Origin: Alphaproteobacteria bacterium
Lineage (GTDB): Bacteria > Pseudomonadota > Alphaproteobacteria > Rhodospirillales > Magnetospirillaceae
Length of the DNA stretch: 17,078 bases
Assembly (NCBI GenBank): GCA_015232485.1
Contig: JADFZP010000019.1
Location: forward strand, 1-17,078
Reading direction: 5' to 3'
In this document: positions 14,125 through 17,078 of the stretch, piece after piece
Position numbering within the stretch: position 1 is the stretch's first letter
Layout: every line of letters starts with the position of its first letter
Notes under the pieces: model-generated
Told to the model about the DNA's origin: nothing
Databases searched by the model: none
Seen by the model: only the letters and a program-made list of their open reading frames with translations
Position numbers and translations under genes: made by a program

Positions 14125-15131
14125 TGAACAAGATCGAACCCGCCGCGCCCGAAGCGCCGCCGCAAGAACTGTCGCCCCGCGACCGCCAGCCCCGCTGGCG
14201 CGGCCTGGAAGCCGGCCACCGCGCCTGCCAAGGCTGCGGCGAGGCGCTGGCCGCCCGACTGGTGCTGGAAGCGGCCGGCCCCGACATCGTGGTCACCAAC
14301 GCGACCGGCTGCCTGGAGGTGTTCACCACCCCCTGGCCGCAATCGGCGTGGCGGGTGCCATGGCTGCATTCGCTGTTCGAGAACTCGGCCGCGATCGCCT
14401 CGGGCGTCGAGGCCGCCATGAAGGCCAAGGGCCAGCGCACCAAGGTCATCGCCATGGGCGGCGACGGCGGCACCTTCGACATCGGCTTCCAGGCGCTGTC
14501 GGGCATGCTGGAGCGCATGCACAACGTTCTTTACGTGTGCTACGACAACGAAGCCTATATGAACACCGGCATCCAGCGCTCGGGGTCGACGCCGCACGCG
14601 GCGATGACCACCACCTCGCCCCCCGGCAAGGAGCGCATGGGCAAGCGGCACATGAAGAAGGACCTGCTGTCCATCATCGCCGCGCATCACATTCCCTATG
14701 CCGCCTCGACCAGCGTGTCGTTCCCCGCCGATCTGCGGCGCAAGGTGCGGCGCGCGCTCGACATCGAGGGGCCGACCTTCCTGCTGGTCCACAGCCCCTG
14801 CCCGCTCGGCTGGGGCCATGACGCCTCGCGCAGCATCGAGATCGGGCGATTGGCCGTCGAATGCGGCCTGTTCCCGGTGGTCGAACTCGAGCGCGGCGAA
14901 CTGGGCGGCGTGATGCCGATTCGCGAGCCCAGGCCGGTGGCCGATTACCTGAAGCTGCAAAACCGCTTCCGCCACCTGTTCGCCGACGATCACCGGGCCC
15001 GCGAGGAGCGCGAGCACCTCCAGGCCCTGGCCGACCACAACATCGACAAATACCACCTTCGCGGCGACGGCGCCGATCCCCTGGACACGGCGGGGATCGA
15101 CACGGTGCGCCGCGGCGGCCCGTTGCGCTGA
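14124..15131 (+). CDS. 2-oxoacid:acceptor oxidoreductase beta subunit (PorB-type, TPP-binding)
   Basis: The 335-residue product binds thiamine pyrophosphate and one [4Fe-4S] cluster. The TPP motif GDGGTFDIG is at 114-122 with the downstream DNEAYMNTG at 141-149. The proximal cluster ligands are C35 and C38 (ACQGCGE), C63 (TGCLEVF) and C226 (SPCPLGW). About 30 residues at the N-terminus are Pro-rich and look like a flexible extension. The start ATG overlaps the alpha stop codon and has GGAGGAG just upstream; a longer frame from 14028 would lie inside the alpha gene. The C-terminal part (about 240-335) resembles that of other PorB subunits. The cluster would pass electrons to the ferredoxin module encoded by the next gene. 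Confidence 0.93.
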   Translation: MNKIEPAAPEAPPQELSPRDRQPRWRGLEAGHRACQGCGEALAARLVLEAAGPDIVVTNATGCLEVFTTPWPQSAWRVPWLHSLFENSAAIASGVEAAMKAKGQRTKVIAMGGDGGTFDIGFQALSGMLERMHNVLYVCYDNEAYMNTGIQRSGSTPHAAMTTTSPPGKERMGKRHMKKDLLSIIAAHHIPYAASTSVSFPADLRRKVRRALDIEGPTFLLVHSPCPLGWGHDASRSIEIGRLAVECGLFPVVELERGELGGVMPIREPRPVADYLKLQNRFRHLFADDHRAREEREHLQALADHNIDKYHLRGDGADPLDTAGIDTVRRGGPLR

Positions 15132-15147
15132 CCAGGGAGAGGAAGCC

Positions 15148-16833
15148 ATGGCAACTCTGCTGACCCGCGGCGCCTATGCCCTGCCCGGCACGTCGCTGAA
15201 CTTCAAGACCGGCACCTGGCGCAGCGAAAAGCCCCAGCACAAGCATTGGGCGGCGCCTTGCCATTCGGCCTGCCCGGCCGGCGAGGACGCCCAGGCGTGG
15301 CTGGCCAAGGTGCAGGAGCACAAGCCCCGCGAAGCGTGGGAGGCCCTGACCCGCGTCAACCCGATGCCCGCCGTCACCGGCCGCGTCTGCCCGCATCCTT
15401 GCGAAAGCGCCTGCAATCGCGGCCAGTACGACGAGTCGATCACCATCCACGGCGTCGAGCGCTGGCTGGGCGACCAGGCCATCGCCAATCGCTGGACCTA
15501 TCCCGAGGCGCCCAAGGGCGCCGGCGGCAAGGTCGCGGTGGTCGGCGCCGGCCCGGCCGGCCTGTCGGCCGCCTATCACCTGCGCCGCCGCGGCTTCGAG
15601 GTGACGCTGTTCGACGCCATGCCCGAGGCGGGCGGACTGCTGCGCTCGGCGATTCCGCTGACCCGCCTGCCGCGCGACGTGCTGGACGCCGAGATCGCCC
15701 GGATACTTGCCCTGGGCATCGACTTCCAGCCGCGTCAGGCGCTTGGCCGCGATCTGCGGCTTGACGACCTGCGCTCGTCTTATCGCGCCGTGTTCCTGGG
15801 CATCGGCGCCGGCAAAAGCCGCGAATGGAGCGTCGACGGGGCGGTTCCCGGCGACTACGCCGACGGCCTGCATCTGCTCAAGGAATGGATCGCGGTGGGC
15901 GGCATCCCGATGCCCAAGGCGGTGGCCATCCATGGCGGCGGCAACACCGCCGTCGATCTCGCCCGCGTCTGGAAACGGGCCGGAGTCGCCGAGGTCCACG
16001 TCATCACCGCCTCGGCCCTGCCCGGTCCCGGCGCCGATCCGTCCGACGTGCTGAACGTGGTGCCGCGCGAACTGAAGGAGGCCATCGAGGAAGGCATCGT
16101 CTTCCACGAGCACCGCACCATCCAGCGGCTGCTGATGCGCGGCTCGAAGGTGGTCGGCCTCGAGATGGTCCGGCTGCGCAAGCTGCCCGACGGCAAGGGC
16201 CGCATGACCCGCGTCGCCTTCGAGGGCACCGAGACGGTGCTGCATGTCGACATGGTGGTGCCGGCCATCGGCGAGGTGGTCGAGCCGACCGGCATCGAAA
16301 ACCTGATGCATGGCGCCAATTATTTCCGCGCCGACCAATTCGGCCGCCTGAAGGACGCCGAGGGCGTGCTGGTCGGCGGCGATTCGCGTGGCGACCGCGG
16401 CACCGTGTCGGCCGCCATCGGCGACGGTCGCAAGGCCGCCGAGGCGATCGACGCCATGCTCTCGGGCCGCGACGCGGTCGAGGAGCGCCGCGACGTGGTG
16501 ACCTTCGACAAGCTCAACCTGCATTACTTCGAACGGGCGCGCCGCGTCGCCCTGTCCGAGCTGCCGGTCGAAAAGCGCACCGACATCGACGAGATCGAAG
16601 GCGGCTACAGCCCAGCCGAAGCCTCGCGCGAGGCCGATCGCTGCCTGTCCTGCGGCAACTGCCTGGCCTGCGACAATTGCTGGACTCTGTGCCCCGACAG
16701 CGCGGTGCTGAAGATGAAGGAAATCGCCAGCGACGGCAGCCATTACCGTTTCGACTACGATTACTGCAAGGGCTGCGGCGTGTGCGCCGTCGAGTGCCCC
16801 TGCGGGTTCATCGAGATGGTGGCGGATGACTGA
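15148..16833 (+). CDS. GltD-like FAD/NAD(P)H oxidoreductase fused to 2x[4Fe-4S] ferredoxin (PorD-like) module
   Basis: The 561-residue product joins two units. Residues 1-115 are the N-terminal helical Fe-S domain of glutamate-synthase small subunits, with C38, C42, C81, C85 and C89. Residues about 125-450 are the flavin/pyridine-nucleotide fold: FAD motif VGAGPAGLSAAY (132-143), NAD(P) motif HGGGNTAVDLAR (262-273) and a second FAD contact VGGDSRGD (409-416). Residues about 497-555 form a ferredoxin with CLACDNCWTLCP (C505, C508, C511, C515; C499 and C502 before it) and CKGCGVCAVECP (C540, C543, C546, C550). Architecturally it resembles DsrL and NfnB/GltD relatives. In this operon it likely replaces a separate delta ferredoxin and links the complex to NAD(P). 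It begins 16 bases after the beta stop with AGGGAGAGGA upstream. Confidence 0.92.
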   Translation: MATLLTRGAYALPGTSLNFKTGTWRSEKPQHKHWAAPCHSACPAGEDAQAWLAKVQEHKPREAWEALTRVNPMPAVTGRVCPHPCESACNRGQYDESITIHGVERWLGDQAIANRWTYPEAPKGAGGKVAVVGAGPAGLSAAYHLRRRGFEVTLFDAMPEAGGLLRSAIPLTRLPRDVLDAEIARILALGIDFQPRQALGRDLRLDDLRSSYRAVFLGIGAGKSREWSVDGAVPGDYADGLHLLKEWIAVGGIPMPKAVAIHGGGNTAVDLARVWKRAGVAEVHVITASALPGPGADPSDVLNVVPRELKEAIEEGIVFHEHRTIQRLLMRGSKVVGLEMVRLRKLPDGKGRMTRVAFEGTETVLHVDMVVPAIGEVVEPTGIENLMHGANYFRADQFGRLKDAEGVLVGGDSRGDRGTVSAAIGDGRKAAEAIDAMLSGRDAVEERRDVVTFDKLNLHYFERARRVALSELPVEKRTDIDEIEGGYSPAEASREADRCLSCGNCLACDNCWTLCPDSAVLKMKEIASDGSHYRFDYDYCKGCGVCAVECPCGFIEMVADD

Positions 16834-16860
16834 TATATAACAGCGGAAAAAGTCGGCACC

Positions 16861-16918
16861 GACCCTTCACCGTCATGCCCGTGCTTGACACGGGCATCCA
16901 CGTGTCACCGCCCATGCC
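16861..16918. repeat. 58-bp palindromic intergenic repeat, copy 1
   Basis: This 58-base block is identical to the block at 17017-17074. It contains ATGCCCGTG (16875-16883) and CACGGGCAT (16889-16897), a perfect 9-bp stem with a 5-base loop. It resembles the cgtcatgcccgg...ccgggcatccacg type of dispersed palindromic repeat seen in many alphaproteobacteria. In this copy the block runs straight into ggccatgacg, as though the right-hand hairpin of a longer element were mostly deleted. Confidence 0.85.
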
Positions 16919-16942
16919 GGCCATGACGAGTGGAGAGGATGC

Positions 16943-16954
16943 TCCACCGGTGGA
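16943..16954. other. Perfect 12-bp palindrome between the repeat copies
   Basis: TCCACCGGTGGA is its own reverse complement. It lies in the spacer between the two repeat copies and could be a remnant of the repeat or a chance palindrome. No gene is close enough to make an operator likely. Confidence 0.4.
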
Positions 16955-17016
16955 ACGCAGGTGGGGAAACACCAAGGACACGAATGGCGACTTTACCGCC
17001 GATGGGTCAGTTCATT

Positions 17017-17074
17017 GACCCTTCACCGTCATGCCCGTGCTTGACACGGGCATCCACGTGTCACCGCCCATGCC
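17017..17074. repeat. 58-bp palindromic intergenic repeat, copy 2
   Basis: This is the second identical copy, 156 bases after the first, with the same 9-bp stem. After the shared block it diverges (attg) and leaves the window, so it may be a more complete element. GGGTCA (17004-17009) and TGACCC (17016-17021) make a further inverted repeat at its left edge. Confidence 0.85.
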
Positions 17075-17078
17075 ATTG

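Noticed and set aside
14674..16743. Open frame of 689 codons on the minus strand across the beta subunit and the fused flavoprotein gene
   Set aside because: It is the antisense of two clear genes, with Ala/Gly/Arg-rich composition and no motifs. It mirrors third-position GC bias.
16852..16863. gtcggcaccgac as terminator after the flavoprotein gene
   Set aside because: The stem is 4-5 bp and no T run follows. I see no convincing intrinsic terminator for the operon in the window.

Overview
The window is GC-rich DNA with dense, short-spaced genes and looks like the chromosome of an alphaproteobacterium. The gene order dprA-topA-rnr, a DivK that matches the alphaproteobacterial cell-cycle regulator almost motif for motif, and a palindromic intergenic repeat of a type common in Rhodospirillales and Rhizobiales genomes all point that way. 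I favour a Rhodospirillales (Magnetospirillum-like) host, from general resemblance only.

Layout. Positions 1-1014 (minus) hold the N-terminal part of a membrane-anchored TPR-repeat protein that runs off the left edge. Positions 1162-7227 (plus) carry three closely packed DNA/RNA genes: dprA, topA and rnr. Positions 7388-9007 (plus) encode an exported PDZ/S41 protease-like protein. Then come rpmG (55 codons, 9130-9297) with its own promoter and a strong bidirectional terminator shared with the convergent divK (9382-9747, minus). Diverging from divK is a HAD-IB phosphatase-like gene (9884-10537) whose stop codon lies inside its terminator hairpin. Next are a small DUF423 membrane protein (10644-10994, minus) and a Crp/Fnr-family regulator (11141-11839, minus). 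A perfect CRP-type palindrome lies between those two genes. A very acidic protein of unknown function (11946-12284, plus) follows.

The right third (12393-16833, plus) is a four-gene operon for a PorGAB-type 2-oxoacid oxidoreductase. Its fourth gene fuses a GltD-like FAD/NAD(P)H oxidoreductase to a 2x[4Fe-4S] ferredoxin module that takes the place of the usual delta subunit. The gene set predicts an enzyme complex that couples 2-oxoacid oxidation (by TPP in the beta subunit) through iron-sulfur clusters to NAD(P). The substrate cannot be read from the sequence; pyruvate, 2-oxoglutarate and phenylglyoxylate are all possible. The window ends in intergenic DNA with two identical 58-bp copies of a palindromic repeat, 156 bp apart.

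Most of the window is ordinary chromosomal housekeeping. The parts most worth a second look are the fused oxidoreductase, the CRP site with its neighbouring attenuator-like terminator, the tandem palindromes before the S41 gene, and the terminal repeats. I saw no rRNA, tRNA, insertion sequence, CRISPR array or phage gene.
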